Below are positions 1-8,569 of a stretch of 64,000 nucleotides of DNA, one piece after another. The notes under the pieces are model-generated. The model saw nothing but the letters and a program-made list of their open reading frames with translations, searched no databases and was not told the origin of the DNA. The translations under genes and the position numbers were made by a program. The stretch's first letter is position 1. Every line of letters begins with the position of its first letter. The stretch covers positions 868,001-932,000 of the forward strand of contig NZ_CP047654.1 of NCBI RefSeq assembly GCF_030408915.1, in the 5' to 3' direction. The stretch is from Corynebacterium guangdongense. GTDB taxonomy: Bacteria; Actinomycetota; Actinomycetes; Mycobacteriales; Mycobacteriaceae.

Positions 1-102
1 GTGTGAAAGCGCAGGGCCAGCGCGCACCGTCCAGATGTGATGCGCCAGCAACGGCCGCAAAGTAGTGGCCGGAGAACAGGCCAGAGAAAGGAAGACAAGC
101 GG

Positions 103-1272
103 ATGTCCGGTGGATTGATGATTCTGCTCATCATCGTGGTGTGGCTGTTCGTGCTCGCCCCGCTGCTGCTGCGTGGACAAAAGCCCATGAGCAAGGCGGG
201 GGAGGCCTTCGAGGACACCCGGGTCGTCTACTCGGGCGACTCCGGCGAGGTCCCGGCCCGCCCGCAGCCCCGGCTCCGGGCGGGGGACGTCCGCCGCCGA
301 CGGGCGGAGGATGACGCGGACTACGAGATCGTCGCCGCGGAGGAGGGCCCGGAGGAGAACGAACGCGAGGACGACCTCCTCATCGACGAGCCTCGACCGG
401 CCCGGGAGACCGTCGTCGACGGTGATGTGGTGGCGGGCGAGCTCACCGAGGGATCCGCCCGGGGAATCCTCGCCGCCGACTCGGCAGGATCCACCGCCGC
501 CAGCGTGCTCATGGCCACCCGGGACGACGCTGGGGCGGAGATCGTTGAATTCAGCGCCGCCGGCGCCCGGGCGGACGACGCCGAGGACGCCTACGACGTG
601 GACGACGCCTACCTCGCCCCGGAGGATCTCCTCTACCGCGGGACGCCGAGCCTGGCCGTCGTCGGGGAGGACGAGGCCGACGAAGCCGACGAGGACGGAC
701 GGGCCGCGGGCTCCGGTCGCCGGTCCGGCCGCAGCCCCGCCGGCGATGCCGGGGAGTCAAGTGTCAGGGAGTCGACCGAGTCCGAACTGACCGAGGAGGA
801 GATCGCCTGGGCGAAGAGCCGTTCCGGCCGCGGCGGCTGGGACCCGGAGCGCGACCGCACCTACTCGACGACCCGCTACCAGCGCCGCCAGCGCACCCTC
901 CTGGGCCTGGCGATCGCCGTGGTCCTGGCCGTGGCCCTCGGCATCGTCGTCGGTGGGTGGAGTTGGCTGCTGGCTGCGTTGGCCGGCGGTCTCACCGTGC
1001 TCTACCTTTTCGCGCTGCGCCAGCAGGTCCGAGAGGAGCAGGCGCTGCGGGCCCGTCGTATCCGCCACTTGCGCCGCGCCCGGCTGGGCGTGCGCTCGAC
1101 CGCCGCCGAGGAGCTCCATATTCCGCAGCAGCTGCGCCGCCCCGGCGCGGTGGTCATGGAACTCGACGACGAGTCCCCGGACTTCGACTATCTGCCGACG
1201 GTCGAGGATTATGACCGTCCCCTCAACCCGCAGCCACGCACCACCGGCAAGGGCTCCCTGCGGGTCAGCTAG
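103..1272 (+). CDS. glpR: Divisome membrane protein GlpR/SepX-like
   Basis: A 389-residue membrane protein: one TM segment at the very N-terminus (about residues 5-22), a long acidic, Asp/Glu/Ala-rich low-complexity cytoplasmic linker, two TM helices at about 265-307 and a basic then acidic C-terminal tail. This layout matches the actinobacterial SepX/GlpR family, which in Corynebacterium is the membrane receptor for the gephyrin-like divisome protein Glp. I chose the ATG at 103 because an AGAAAGGAAG ribosome binding site lies at 85-94; the open frame extends to 37 without such a site. A tRNA-Ala follows. The assignment rests on architecture and on the family's usual place near this tRNA; Glp itself is not in the window. 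Confidence 0.72.
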   Translation: MSGGLMILLIIVVWLFVLAPLLLRGQKPMSKAGEAFEDTRVVYSGDSGEVPARPQPRLRAGDVRRRRAEDDADYEIVAAEEGPEENEREDDLLIDEPRPARETVVDGDVVAGELTEGSARGILAADSAGSTAASVLMATRDDAGAEIVEFSAAGARADDAEDAYDVDDAYLAPEDLLYRGTPSLAVVGEDEADEADEDGRAAGSGRRSGRSPAGDAGESSVRESTESELTEEEIAWAKSRSGRGGWDPERDRTYSTTRYQRRQRTLLGLAIAVVLAVALGIVVGGWSWLLAALAGGLTVLYLFALRQQVREEQALRARRIRHLRRARLGVRSTAAEELHIPQQLRRPGAVVMELDDESPDFDYLPTVEDYDRPLNPQPRTTGKGSLRVS

Positions 1273-1339
1273 CAGGCGTTTTTACTGGGGGCGCATCCGG
1301 GAGTAGCCTGTGCTCAGGCGGGGTCATGCACCGCCTCCC

Positions 1340-1412
1340 GGGGCATTAGCTCAGTTGGTAGAGCGTCGCGTTCGCAATGCGAAGGTCAGGGGTTCGATTC
1401 CCCTATGCTCCA
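1340..1412 (+). tRNA. tRNA-Ala (anticodon CGC)
   Basis: A 73-nt cloverleaf. The acceptor stem GGGGCAT pairs with ATGCTCC with one G-T pair and is followed by discriminator A; CCA is not encoded. The D-arm has TAGCTCAGTTGGTAGAGC, the anticodon loop is TTCGCAA (anticodon CGC, reading GCG), and the T-arm has GGTTCGATTCC. It lies between glpR and the cation-efflux gene, both on the + strand. Confidence 0.96.
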
Positions 1413-1498
1413 CAGATTCGATTGGCCACGGCATAACCGTTCAGTTATGCCGTGGCCCATCGGCGTTCCCCTCCGGGGCCGGGGTATCGTGGCACCCC

Positions 1499-2143
1499 GT
1501 GACCGCACTTCGCCGCCTCCTCCTGCTCATTGCGGGGTTGAACTTCGCGTACTTCCTCGTCGAGGCCGTCGTCGCCGGCGTCATCGGCTCGGTGTCGCTG
1601 TTCGCCGACAGCGTGGACTTCCTCGAGGACACCCTCATCAATCTGCTGGTCGTCATCGCCATAGGCTGGAGCGCCCGTCGGCGCGGCTGGGTCGGCCGGG
1701 TTTTGGCCGTCATCATCCTCATTCCGGGCGTCGCCGCGGCCTGGACGGTGGTGCTGAAGATTCTCGACCCCGTCGCACCCGACGGCAATGTTCTCACCCT
1801 CACGGCGATCGGCTCACTGCTGGTCAATCTCCTGTGCGCCGTGCTGCTGGCGCGGCGGCACCGGGGACATGGCAACCTGGTTCGAGCCGCGTGGCTCAGC
1901 GCTCGCAACGACTCCGTCGCCTCACTGCTGATCATCCTCACCGGCCTGGCCACCCTGGTTTGGGCGAGCCCGTGGTTCGACATCGTGGTCGGGCTTATCC
2001 TGATCTTCATCAATGTCAGTGCCGCCAAAGAGGTCTGGGAGGCCGCCCACGGTGAGACCGATGAGGGCCTGGAGGACATGATCGCCGAGGAGGACGCGGA
2101 AATCGCCGCGTCCCGGGAGAAGAAGGAAACGGAGACCCGATGA
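1499..2143 (+). CDS. Cation-efflux (CDF-like) transporter with altered metal site
   Basis: A 214-residue protein with about five to six hydrophobic helices that resembles the membrane domain of cation diffusion facilitators. The TM2 motif ADSVDFLED keeps the D-x3-D ligand pair (near residues 38-42). In the TM5 equivalent (SARNDSVAS) the Asp is kept, but the position usually filled by His or Asp is Ser. The usual C-terminal cytoplasmic metal-binding domain is missing; an acidic-to-basic tail replaces it. The GTG at 1499 is preferred because the protein there begins directly with the first helix; the frame opens at 1310, across the tRNA. It overlaps the next gene by four bases (ATGA). The substrate is unknown. 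Confidence 0.62.
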   Translation: MTALRRLLLLIAGLNFAYFLVEAVVAGVIGSVSLFADSVDFLEDTLINLLVVIAIGWSARRRGWVGRVLAVIILIPGVAAAWTVVLKILDPVAPDGNVLTLTAIGSLLVNLLCAVLLARRHRGHGNLVRAAWLSARNDSVASLLIILTGLATLVWASPWFDIVVGLILIFINVSAAKEVWEAAHGETDEGLEDMIAEEDAEIAASREKKETETR

Positions 2144-2544
2144 ACCCGATCAATGACGCCCACCCCGAGCTCCCCGAGGACGACCCCTACACCCCGGCGA
2201 TGGCTTCCCTGACCCAGCAGATTCTGCGGACCAACGCCAACGAGTTTCTCATTCCCTATGACGAGCACACGGTCACGGAGTGCGTCCGTCTGCTCACCGG
2301 CGCCCGGGCGCGGGGGTTGCTCCCGCCGGTCGTGCTCATCGACGACGCCGACCCGGTGACCATCGACTTCCACTGGGCCGACGCCGCCGGCACCCGTGCA
2401 CTGTGCGCGGTCTACAACGGCGGGCGGATGGAGCTGCAGCGCACCGGGGCGGGGGAGGAGCACCCCTCGCCACTGGTCCACGTCGACGACTGGCAGTCCG
2501 CCGTCGACGCCCTCGGGGACTGGCTGCAGGCGGAGAACACCTAG
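2140..2544 (+). CDS. Hypothetical protein, 134 aa
   Basis: A small acidic protein with no signal peptide or TM segment, translationally coupled to the cation-efflux gene by an ATGA overlap. It ends with VDDWQSAVDALGDWLQAE, an amphipathic helix. I do not recognise the family. Its stop codon shares the bases CTAG (2541-2544) with the stop of the convergent tag gene. It resembles short uncharacterised corynebacterial proteins, but nothing indicates a function. Confidence 0.7.
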   Translation: MNPINDAHPELPEDDPYTPAMASLTQQILRTNANEFLIPYDEHTVTECVRLLTGARARGLLPPVVLIDDADPVTIDFHWADAAGTRALCAVYNGGRMELQRTGAGEEHPSPLVHVDDWQSAVDALGDWLQAENT

Positions 2545-3149
2545 GCCCACACCCCGGAGGATCCGCGCCGCCAGGAGCCGACCAGGTGGTCGTCGACCAT
2601 GCCGATCGCCTGCATCAGCGCGTACATGGTCGTCGGCCCCACGAAGACGAAACCCTCCTTCTTCAGCGCCTTGGCCAGCGCGACCGACTCCGGGGACGTG
2701 GAGCGGATGTCCGCCCAGGTTTCGGGGGCCGGCGTCGTCTCCGGCTGGAAGGCCCAGATGAAGTCGGCCAACCCGCCCTTCCCACGCAGCTCGACCGTGG
2801 CCCGGGCGTTGGTGATTGCCGCGGCGATCTTGCGGCGGTTGCGGATGATCGTGGCGTCGTCGAGCAGCCGGGCCACATCCGTTTCGGCGAAGCGGGCTAC
2901 GCGGTCGGGATCGAAGTCGTGGAAGGCGCGTCGAAAGGCCTCCCGTTTCCGCAGCACGGTCTCCCAGCTCAGGCCCGACTGGAAGGCCTCCAGCGTCAGG
3001 CGCTCATATAGCCCGGTTTCATCGCGCACCGGCATGCCCCACTCGGTGTCGTAGTACTCGCGCAGCAGCGGGCTTGTCGACGCCCACGCGGGCCGGGCGC
3101 GCCCGTCCTCGCCGAGGATCAGTCCGTTCTCCGTCATCGTCTGTGTCAT
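2541..3149 (-). CDS. tag: DNA-3-methyladenine glycosylase I
   Basis: A 202-residue Tag-family glycosylase that excises 3-methyladenine in base excision repair. Family landmarks are YYDTEWGMPV near the N-terminus, the helix LTLEAFQSGLSWETVL, the FDPDRVA segment, and the KKEGFVFVGPTTMYALMQAIGMVDDH block carrying conserved aromatic and Zn-region residues. ATG at 3149 was taken as start; a GTG six bases upstream in the same frame (3155) and an ATG at 3137 are alternatives. It follows ogt closely on the same strand, so two alkylation-repair genes probably form one transcript. Confidence 0.9.
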   Translation of the reverse strand: MTQTMTENGLILGEDGRARPAWASTSPLLREYYDTEWGMPVRDETGLYERLTLEAFQSGLSWETVLRKREAFRRAFHDFDPDRVARFAETDVARLLDDATIIRNRRKIAAAITNARATVELRGKGGLADFIWAFQPETTPAPETWADIRSTSPESVALAKALKKEGFVFVGPTTMYALMQAIGMVDDHLVGSWRRGSSGVWA

Positions 3150-3155
3150 ACCCAC

Positions 3156-3662
3156 TTAGACTTCCGCGGGCTCGTCGAAGTTCCCGGCCTCAAAGTTGAG
3201 CAGCCAGGCCTTGGCCCGTTCACCGCCCCGGTAGTTGCCCCAGGTGCCGTCGGTGCGGATGACGCGGTGGCAGGCCCAGACGATGGGCAGGGGATTGCGG
3301 GCGCAGGCGCTGCCGGCGGCCCGGACCGCCAGGGAGTTGCCGGCCATCTCCGCCAGTTCCACGTAGGTGACGGTCGTGCCGAAGGGGATCTCACCCAGCG
3401 CGCGTTGTGCCCGGCGGGTGAAGGTCTCCCCCGTGACGGCGAGGGGCAGGTCGAAGCGGGTGCGGGCGCCGGCGAAGAATTCGCTGAGCTGGCGGGCGGC
3501 CTCGGGGGAGGAGGCGGGATCCTCGACGGCGGCCTCGCGAAGCCGGGAATGCTCGGCGCCCTGATCGCCCTCGAAGGCGATATGGACCAGGCCCTCGTCG
3601 GTGCTGAAGAGGGTGAGTCCGCCGATCGGGGTGTCGAGTCGGCGGGAACGGAGACTTTCCAT
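3156..3662 (-). CDS. ogt: Methylated-DNA--protein-cysteine methyltransferase
   Basis: A 168-residue O6-alkylguanine-DNA alkyltransferase that transfers the alkyl group to its own cysteine. The C-terminal wHTH-like domain has IPFGTTVTYVELA, RAAGSACARNPLPIV and the active-site CHRVI with nucleophile Cys131. The normally near-invariant proline before that Cys is Ala and the residue before it is Trp (WACHRVI in place of the usual PCHRV). The following turn GTWGNYRGG also departs from the usual LGGYAGG. Start ATG at 3662. Six bases separate its stop from the tag start, so the pair looks operonic. Family assignment is firm; whether the altered site changes activity is unknown. Confidence 0.88.
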   Translation of the reverse strand: MESLRSRRLDTPIGGLTLFSTDEGLVHIAFEGDQGAEHSRLREAAVEDPASSPEAARQLSEFFAGARTRFDLPLAVTGETFTRRAQRALGEIPFGTTVTYVELAEMAGNSLAVRAAGSACARNPLPIVWACHRVIRTDGTWGNYRGGERAKAWLLNFEAGNFDEPAEV

Positions 3663-3729
3663 GGGGCGGCCTTCCGGTGTCGTGGTGGATGCCCGAACGG
3701 CGCCGGGATCGTGTTGTAGTCTAATCGGC

Positions 3730-4137
3730 ATGGATAGACCCGTGGTTCGCGATGCGACGCTGTTGCTGCTGCGCCTGGCGCTCGGAGTGGTGTTCATCGC
3801 CCACGGATACGACCGGCTGTTCATCGCGGGCATGGACGACACCATCGGCCAGTTCTCCGCGTGGGAGGTCCCGCAGGCCAAGCTGTCGGCGTGGATCACC
3901 GTGATCGTGGAGATCCTCGGCGGGGCCATGCTGGCCATCGGCCTGCTGACGACGGCCGTGGCGGCCGTGCTGCTCCTCCTCGTGCTCGCGGCCCTCTACT
4001 TCGTCCACCTCGATCACGGCTTCTTCGTCGCGGACGGCGGCATCGAGCTGACGCTGCTGCTGGCGGTGGCGCTGCTGGTGGTCATCGTCTTCGGCTCCGG
4101 CCGGGCCAGCCTGGACGGGGTGCTGCAGAATGGTTGA
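3730..4137 (+). CDS. DoxX-family membrane protein
   Basis: A 135-residue four-helix membrane protein. It begins with the typical DoxX pattern LLLLRLALGVVFIAHGYDRLF, followed by a helix rich in small residues (VEILGGAMLAIGLLT), then YFVHLDHGFF and a last TM helix. DoxX-like proteins are associated with respiratory or redox membrane complexes, but the precise role here is not known. It overlaps the next gene by eight bases, suggesting coupled expression with a zinc-finger membrane protein. Start ATG 3730 lies about 65 bases from the divergent ogt start. Confidence 0.78.
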   Translation: MDRPVVRDATLLLLRLALGVVFIAHGYDRLFIAGMDDTIGQFSAWEVPQAKLSAWITVIVEILGGAMLAIGLLTTAVAAVLLLLVLAALYFVHLDHGFFVADGGIELTLLLAVALLVVIVFGSGRASLDGVLQNG

Positions 4138-4831
4138 TCACGAGGAGGTCCAGGCGGCGCTCTCGGCGCGCCTGGACGGCGAGCCGGCTGACGTCGACGA
4201 TGACGTCATCGACGCCCACGTCGCCGGGTGCGGGGAGTGCCGGGCGTTCTGGGAGAAGTCGGTGACGCTGTCGCGGCGACTGTCGGTGGTCGACAGCCCC
4301 CGCCACGGGATGAGCCCGCCCGCCGACCTCTCCGAGGTCATCATCGCGGGGGTGGAACCGGAATGGCGTCGGCGGGCCGCCGGACGCATGGCGTCGCTGG
4401 CGCTGTCGCGGACCCTGCTCGGCGTCCTCGGCGTCGTCATGGTGGTCTGGGCCGCCCTCATCGTCTCGGACGCCGGTGGCATGGTTCCGGTCTCCTCGGA
4501 CGGCATGGTGCTGGACCCCACCGCGCAACCGGAGACGGCGGCGCTGATGATCGAGACGGCGGCGCTGCGCCTGGCCGTCGGCGTGGGCCTGTTCTTCGCG
4601 GCGTGGCGCCCGCAGCTGGTCGCGGGGACGCTGCCCATCGTGGCGACACTGTGGACCTTCCTCACCGGCTTCACCATGCGCGACATCCTGCTGGGCGGGG
4701 CGGAGACGGAGCAGATCCTCTGGCTGCTGAGCCTGCTGCTGGCCGTCGTCGCGCTGCTGTGGGCCTGGTTGGCCGGGCGCGGTGCGGACCTGCGCGCCGC
4801 CTGGCGGGCGCTCACCGCGGACCCGAACTGA
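4130..4831 (+). CDS. zf-HC2 domain membrane protein (anti-sigma-like)
   Basis: A 233-residue protein. The N-terminal zf-HC2 module carries the H-x3-C-x2-C signature (HVAGCGEC, around residues 30-37) seen in ZAS-type anti-sigma factors. After a linker come about four TM helices (near 92-110, 143-160, 165-180 and 195-213). Zn-coordinating anti-sigma proteins usually sit next to the ECF sigma factor they bind, but none is adjacent here; the partner gene is DoxX-like, with an eight-base overlap. The function could be redox sensing at the membrane, but this is inference. Confidence 0.72.
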   Translation: MVDHEEVQAALSARLDGEPADVDDDVIDAHVAGCGECRAFWEKSVTLSRRLSVVDSPRHGMSPPADLSEVIIAGVEPEWRRRAAGRMASLALSRTLLGVLGVVMVVWAALIVSDAGGMVPVSSDGMVLDPTAQPETAALMIETAALRLAVGVGLFFAAWRPQLVAGTLPIVATLWTFLTGFTMRDILLGGAETEQILWLLSLLLAVVALLWAWLAGRGADLRAAWRALTADPN

Positions 4832-4919
4832 TTCCCCACCCCGAAACCGGGGAGCGGAGACGGCCGGGGGCCGTAGGATCGGGGGCATCGGACTCCTACT
4901 CCTGAAACGGGGCGCCCAG

Positions 4920-5915
4920 ATGGCGAAGACAGCGAAAATCCTGGGAGGACTGCTGGCGGCGGTCCTCGTGTTCGTCCTGGTGGCGGCCGGCGCGGTCTAC
5001 TTCTGGCCGCACACCAGCGCGCACCGCCAGACCGGCGTCGTGGATTCGGTGACCTACGACGCGGCGCTCGAACGCGTCGAGGACAAGATCGGCGAGGACC
5101 AGGCCAACAACGTCACCGAGGAGTGCCGCAGCACGCTGCTGACCCACGGGGAGCGCACCGCGCACACGGTGGTCTTTCTGCACGGCGTACGCCAGTGCCC
5201 CCACCAGTTCGAGGACATCACCCGCTACTTCTACGAGCAGGGCTACAACGTCTACGCCCCGGTTGCTCCCGCCCACGGCACCGCCGACCCGCTGTACCAC
5301 GCCAACGTCACCGCCGACGGCCTGGTGGACTTCGTCAACGACGCCGTCACCACCGCCACCGGTCTGGGCGAGGAGGTCGGCGTCGTCGGGCTCTCCGGCG
5401 GGGGCATGCTCAGCACCTGGGCCGCGGAGTACCGCCCCGAGGTCGAACACGCGCTGCTGCTCTCCCCCTTCTACGAGCCGGCCCCCAGCCAGTCCCCGAA
5501 GTGGCAGCTGCCGCTGCTCAAGACGCTGCACGGCAACCACCTCATCGGGGATGAGTTCAGCAACGGGGTCGAGGCCGAGAACCCGGGCTTCTCCTACCGT
5601 GCGCTGGCGCAGTACCTCATCGTCGGTGACAACCTCAAGAAGGAGCCGACGAACCTGGGGCTGGAGTCCATCGCCGTGGTCGTGGCCGAGGATGACGAGC
5701 TCATCGACCACGAGCTGGCCCACGACATTCCCGCGGAGATCGCCCGCGACAACGGGCTGGAGCTGCTGTCGGCCGAGATTCCGGCGCAGTGGGAAATCGG
5801 CCACGAGATCACCGGCATGAACGTCGAGGGCTACCAGGAGCACCGCGACGTGCTTTTCGACCTGTATGTCAATCTCTACGAGGGCCGACCCGTGGAACTG
5901 GTGGGCGCGCGGTAG
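4920..5915 (+). CDS. Membrane-anchored or secreted alpha/beta hydrolase
   Basis: A 331-residue protein with an uncleaved anchor or signal peptide (residues 4-24) and an alpha/beta-hydrolase domain facing outside. Visible motifs are the oxyanion-hole FLHGVRQCP, the nucleophile elbow GLSGGGM, a candidate acid in EDDELID and a candidate His in IGHEI. Cysteines in EECRS and RQCP could form a disulfide, in keeping with export. Start ATG 4920; the frame opens at 4782 inside the preceding gene. The substrate (lipid, mycolate or carboxyl ester) cannot be told from sequence. Confidence 0.8.
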   Translation: MAKTAKILGGLLAAVLVFVLVAAGAVYFWPHTSAHRQTGVVDSVTYDAALERVEDKIGEDQANNVTEECRSTLLTHGERTAHTVVFLHGVRQCPHQFEDITRYFYEQGYNVYAPVAPAHGTADPLYHANVTADGLVDFVNDAVTTATGLGEEVGVVGLSGGGMLSTWAAEYRPEVEHALLLSPFYEPAPSQSPKWQLPLLKTLHGNHLIGDEFSNGVEAENPGFSYRALAQYLIVGDNLKKEPTNLGLESIAVVVAEDDELIDHELAHDIPAEIARDNGLELLSAEIPAQWEIGHEITGMNVEGYQEHRDVLFDLYVNLYEGRPVELVGAR

Positions 5916-5936
5916 GTACGGACGTACGGCCGTGAG

Positions 5937-7529
5937 TCACGTCCAGCTCGGCAGCCACATCATCTGGTGGTATACGCCGTCCGGAATGAGGTAGCCGTAG
6001 AAGAGCGGGGAGAAGTAGAGGAACATCGCCAGCACCAGCGCGAGGTAGGCGGTGACGGCGAGGGTCCCCCAGCGGATGTCCCCGCGGGCGACGGATCGCA
6101 GCCAGGGCTGCCGTACCCGGGGTCCGCGGCCGGTGAGCTGTCCCAGCGCCAGCGCGAGCAGGACGATGGTGAAGGGCACCAGGGCGGTGGCGTAGAAGAA
6201 GTACATCTGCCGGTCGTACGCGGCCAGCCAGGGCAGGAAGCCGGCGGCGAAGCCGACCAGCGGGATGACCCAGCGGCGGTCGCGGCGGATGAGTACGCAC
6301 CACAGCCCCCAGAGCAGGACCGGGACGGTCAGCCACCAGATGGCCGGGGTGCCGAAGAGGTAGATCATGGAGCGGCACGTGCCGGTGGCGCACTCGATGT
6401 CGGTGGAGGAGTAGTAGAGGATCGGGCGCGCCGCGACCAGCCAGGACCAGGGTTTGGAGTCCCAGGGGTGGGAATGGCCGTTGGAGGTGGTCAGCTCGCC
6501 GTGGAATGCCAGCACGGAGAAGTGGTAGTGGAACCAGCCGGCCCAGGCGTCAGGAAGCAGCTGCAGCGGCGAGTCGGCGGCGAGGGTGCCGTCGGTGGCG
6601 GCGTGGCGGTAGACCGAGGTCTCGGAGGCGAACCAGGCGCGCCAGGACCAGATGTAGAGCAGCGCCGGAACCAGCACCAGGGAGGCGAGCGCCGCGAGGG
6701 TGTCACGCACCAGGGTGCCCACGACGTAGCGGCGCACCCCGTAGCGTTTGCGCAGCGCGAGGTCCATGAGCACGCTCATCAGGCCGAAAAAGGCGATGTA
6801 GTACAGGCCGGACCACTTCACCGACAGGGCGGCGCCGAGGAAGACGCCGGCGGCCAGGCGCCACCAGCGGAAGCCGAAGCGGGGGCCGAAGGCGCTGGCG
6901 CCGAGGCGGCCGGTGGCCCAGGCGTCGTGCAGCCGCTCGCGCATCTGCTGGTGGTCGCGGGCCAGGGCCCAGGCGGCGGCGACGACGAAGAAGACCTGGA
7001 ACATGTCGAGCATGCCGAACTTGGCGGAGACCAGCAGCACCCCGTCAAGCACGGCGAGGAGTCCGGCGTATACACCGATCTGCCAGGAGTGGGAGACGCG
7101 CCGGGCCAGCGCCATCGTCAGCAGCACCGTGCCGACGCCGAAGAGGGCGACCATGACCCGCCAGCCCAGCGGGGTGTAGCCGAAGAGCAGCTCACCGAGG
7201 GCGAGCAGCTGCTTGCCCAGCGGCGGGTGCACGACCAGGCCGTAGCCGGGGTTGGCCTCGATGCCGCCTAGGACGGGGTTGAACCAGGAGCGGACCATGT
7301 CCCAGCCCTGGGGGACGTAGTGTTTTTCGTCGAAGACCGGGGTGCCCTGCACCTCCGGGCCGGTCAGGCCGATGAAACGGGTGAAGAACGCCAGGCCCGC
7401 GATGATCAGGGTGGTCCAGGTGTCGCGCGGGGACCAGCGGTAGCGGCGCGGTGCGGGCGGGTTGACCGGCGCCGGGGGAGCCTGGTGGGCGGGTGCGGAT
7501 CGGGTGCGCTCGCTGATGCTGGTACTCAC
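5937..7529 (-). CDS. pmt: Polyprenyl-phosphate-mannose--protein mannosyltransferase
   Basis: A 530-residue GT39-family enzyme that transfers mannose from polyprenyl phosphate mannose to Ser/Thr of exported proteins. A short Pro-rich cytoplasmic N-terminus precedes about ten TM helices. The first external loop has the conserved acidic pair in FDEKHYVPQGWD, required for catalysis in Pmt proteins, and HPPLGK follows. GTG at 7529 is the start; the frame runs on to 8198 opposite rsmI and has no support there. It is divergent from rsmI with a 73-base intergenic region, an arrangement I recall for pmt in other corynebacteria. Confidence 0.92.
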   Translation of the reverse strand: MSTSISERTRSAPAHQAPPAPVNPPAPRRYRWSPRDTWTTLIIAGLAFFTRFIGLTGPEVQGTPVFDEKHYVPQGWDMVRSWFNPVLGGIEANPGYGLVVHPPLGKQLLALGELLFGYTPLGWRVMVALFGVGTVLLTMALARRVSHSWQIGVYAGLLAVLDGVLLVSAKFGMLDMFQVFFVVAAAWALARDHQQMRERLHDAWATGRLGASAFGPRFGFRWWRLAAGVFLGAALSVKWSGLYYIAFFGLMSVLMDLALRKRYGVRRYVVGTLVRDTLAALASLVLVPALLYIWSWRAWFASETSVYRHAATDGTLAADSPLQLLPDAWAGWFHYHFSVLAFHGELTTSNGHSHPWDSKPWSWLVAARPILYYSSTDIECATGTCRSMIYLFGTPAIWWLTVPVLLWGLWCVLIRRDRRWVIPLVGFAAGFLPWLAAYDRQMYFFYATALVPFTIVLLALALGQLTGRGPRVRQPWLRSVARGDIRWGTLAVTAYLALVLAMFLYFSPLFYGYLIPDGVYHQMMWLPSWT

Positions 7530-7602
7530 CCGCCACAGTCTAGGACACGTGCTGGTCAGCCGGGCGTCACGGCCGTGGCGGTCGATGTGGTTTGCTGGAG
7601 AC

Positions 7603-8454
7603 ATGAGCACCTCAGTTCCCCGCCTGCCCGTCGGCGTCATCATTGCCGCCACGCCCCTCGGCAACATCCATGACGCGTCGGAGCGGCTGCGCCACGCGCT
7701 GGCGACCGCGGACGTCGTCGCGGCGGAGGACACCCGCCGTGTCCGTACCCTTGCCCAGGCACTCGACGTCGAGATCCGTGGGCAGGTGGTCAGCAACTTC
7801 GACCACAACGAGGCCGGCCGTGTCAGCCAGCTGCTGGCCTCCGCGCGTGCCGGGTCCGTGCTCGTCGTCAGCGACGCCGGCATGCCGTTGGTCTCCGACC
7901 CGGGGCATGCGCTGGTCGACGCCGCCCACGACGCCGGCGTCCCCGTCACCTGCATTCCGGGGCCCTCCGCCGTGCCGACGGCGTTGGCCCTGTCGGGTCT
8001 CAACGTCGGGCATTTCATCTTCGACGGTTTCGTCCCGCGGAAGCAGGGCGCGCGCCGGACGTGGCTGGAGTCGCTGGTCAATGAGGAGCGGGCCGTCTGT
8101 TTCTTCGAGTCGCCGCACCGGCTTGCCGAGACGCTGGCGGACGCCGCCGAGATTCTCGGGTCCTCCCGCCGGGCGGCGGTGTGCCGTGAGCTGACCAAGA
8201 CCTACGAGGAGGTCAGGCGGGGGACGCTGCCGGAGCTGGCGGCCTGGGCGGCCGAGGGCGTGAAGGGGGAGATCACCGTTGTCGTCGAGGGCGGCTCCGC
8301 CGAGGCGGTGAGCGTGGAGGCGTTGGTGGATGCCGTCGAGAAGGAGGTCGCCGAGGGCGTCCGGCTCAAGGACGCGACCAAGGCGCTGGCGGCCCGCTAC
8401 GGGGTGTCGAACCGCGAACTGTATGAGGCGGTGCTGGACTCCCGGAAGAGGTAG
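7603..8454 (+). CDS. rsmI: 16S rRNA (cytidine1402-2'-O)-methyltransferase
   Basis: A 283-residue tetrapyrrole-methylase-fold SAM enzyme that 2'-O-methylates C1402 in the decoding centre of 16S rRNA. Landmarks are ATPLGNIHD at the N-terminus, EDTRR, SDAGMPLVSDPG, CIPGPSA, FFESPHR and RELTKTYEE. ATG at 7603 has CTGGAG at 7594-7599 as ribosome binding site. It is followed by a 199-base AT-richer region carrying the betP control signals. Confidence 0.95.
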   Translation: MSTSVPRLPVGVIIAATPLGNIHDASERLRHALATADVVAAEDTRRVRTLAQALDVEIRGQVVSNFDHNEAGRVSQLLASARAGSVLVVSDAGMPLVSDPGHALVDAAHDAGVPVTCIPGPSAVPTALALSGLNVGHFIFDGFVPRKQGARRTWLESLVNEERAVCFFESPHRLAETLADAAEILGSSRRAAVCRELTKTYEEVRRGTLPELAAWAAEGVKGEITVVVEGGSAEAVSVEALVDAVEKEVAEGVRLKDATKALAARYGVSNRELYEAVLDSRKR

Positions 8455-8495
8455 AGGGTCCGTCTCCCTGGAAAAATGCACCTCAACGCCATGTT

Positions 8496-8511
8496 GTTAT
8501 CTTATTGTGAT
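8496..8511 (-). promoter_or_regulatory. MtrA-type direct repeat upstream of betP (distal)
   Basis: Read on the minus strand the site is ATCAC-AATAAG-ATAAC: two pentamers of the GTNAC type with a six-base spacer, the form described for actinobacterial MtrA. Its 15-base core GTTATCTTATTGTGA is repeated exactly upstream of rpf2 (17558-17572). In C. glutamicum betP is a known MtrA-activated gene. The site ends 142 bases before the betP ATG. Confidence 0.5.
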
Positions 8512-8553
8512 GTTTTGTGGTCAAAATGGGCCATTGTGCTGGAGTTTCTTAAG

Positions 8554-8569
8554 GTAACAAAATGATAAA
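8554..8569 (+). promoter_or_regulatory. MtrA-type direct repeat upstream of betP (proximal)
   Basis: GTAAC-AAAATG-ATAAA on the plus strand has the same two pentamers and six-base spacing as the distal site, in the opposite orientation, and ends 84 bases before the betP ATG. The second half is a weaker match. A pair of sites would fit an activated osmotic-stress promoter. Confidence 0.38.

Noticed and set aside
1310..1498. Longer N-terminus for the cation-efflux gene
   Set aside because: It would translate through the tRNA-Ala gene.
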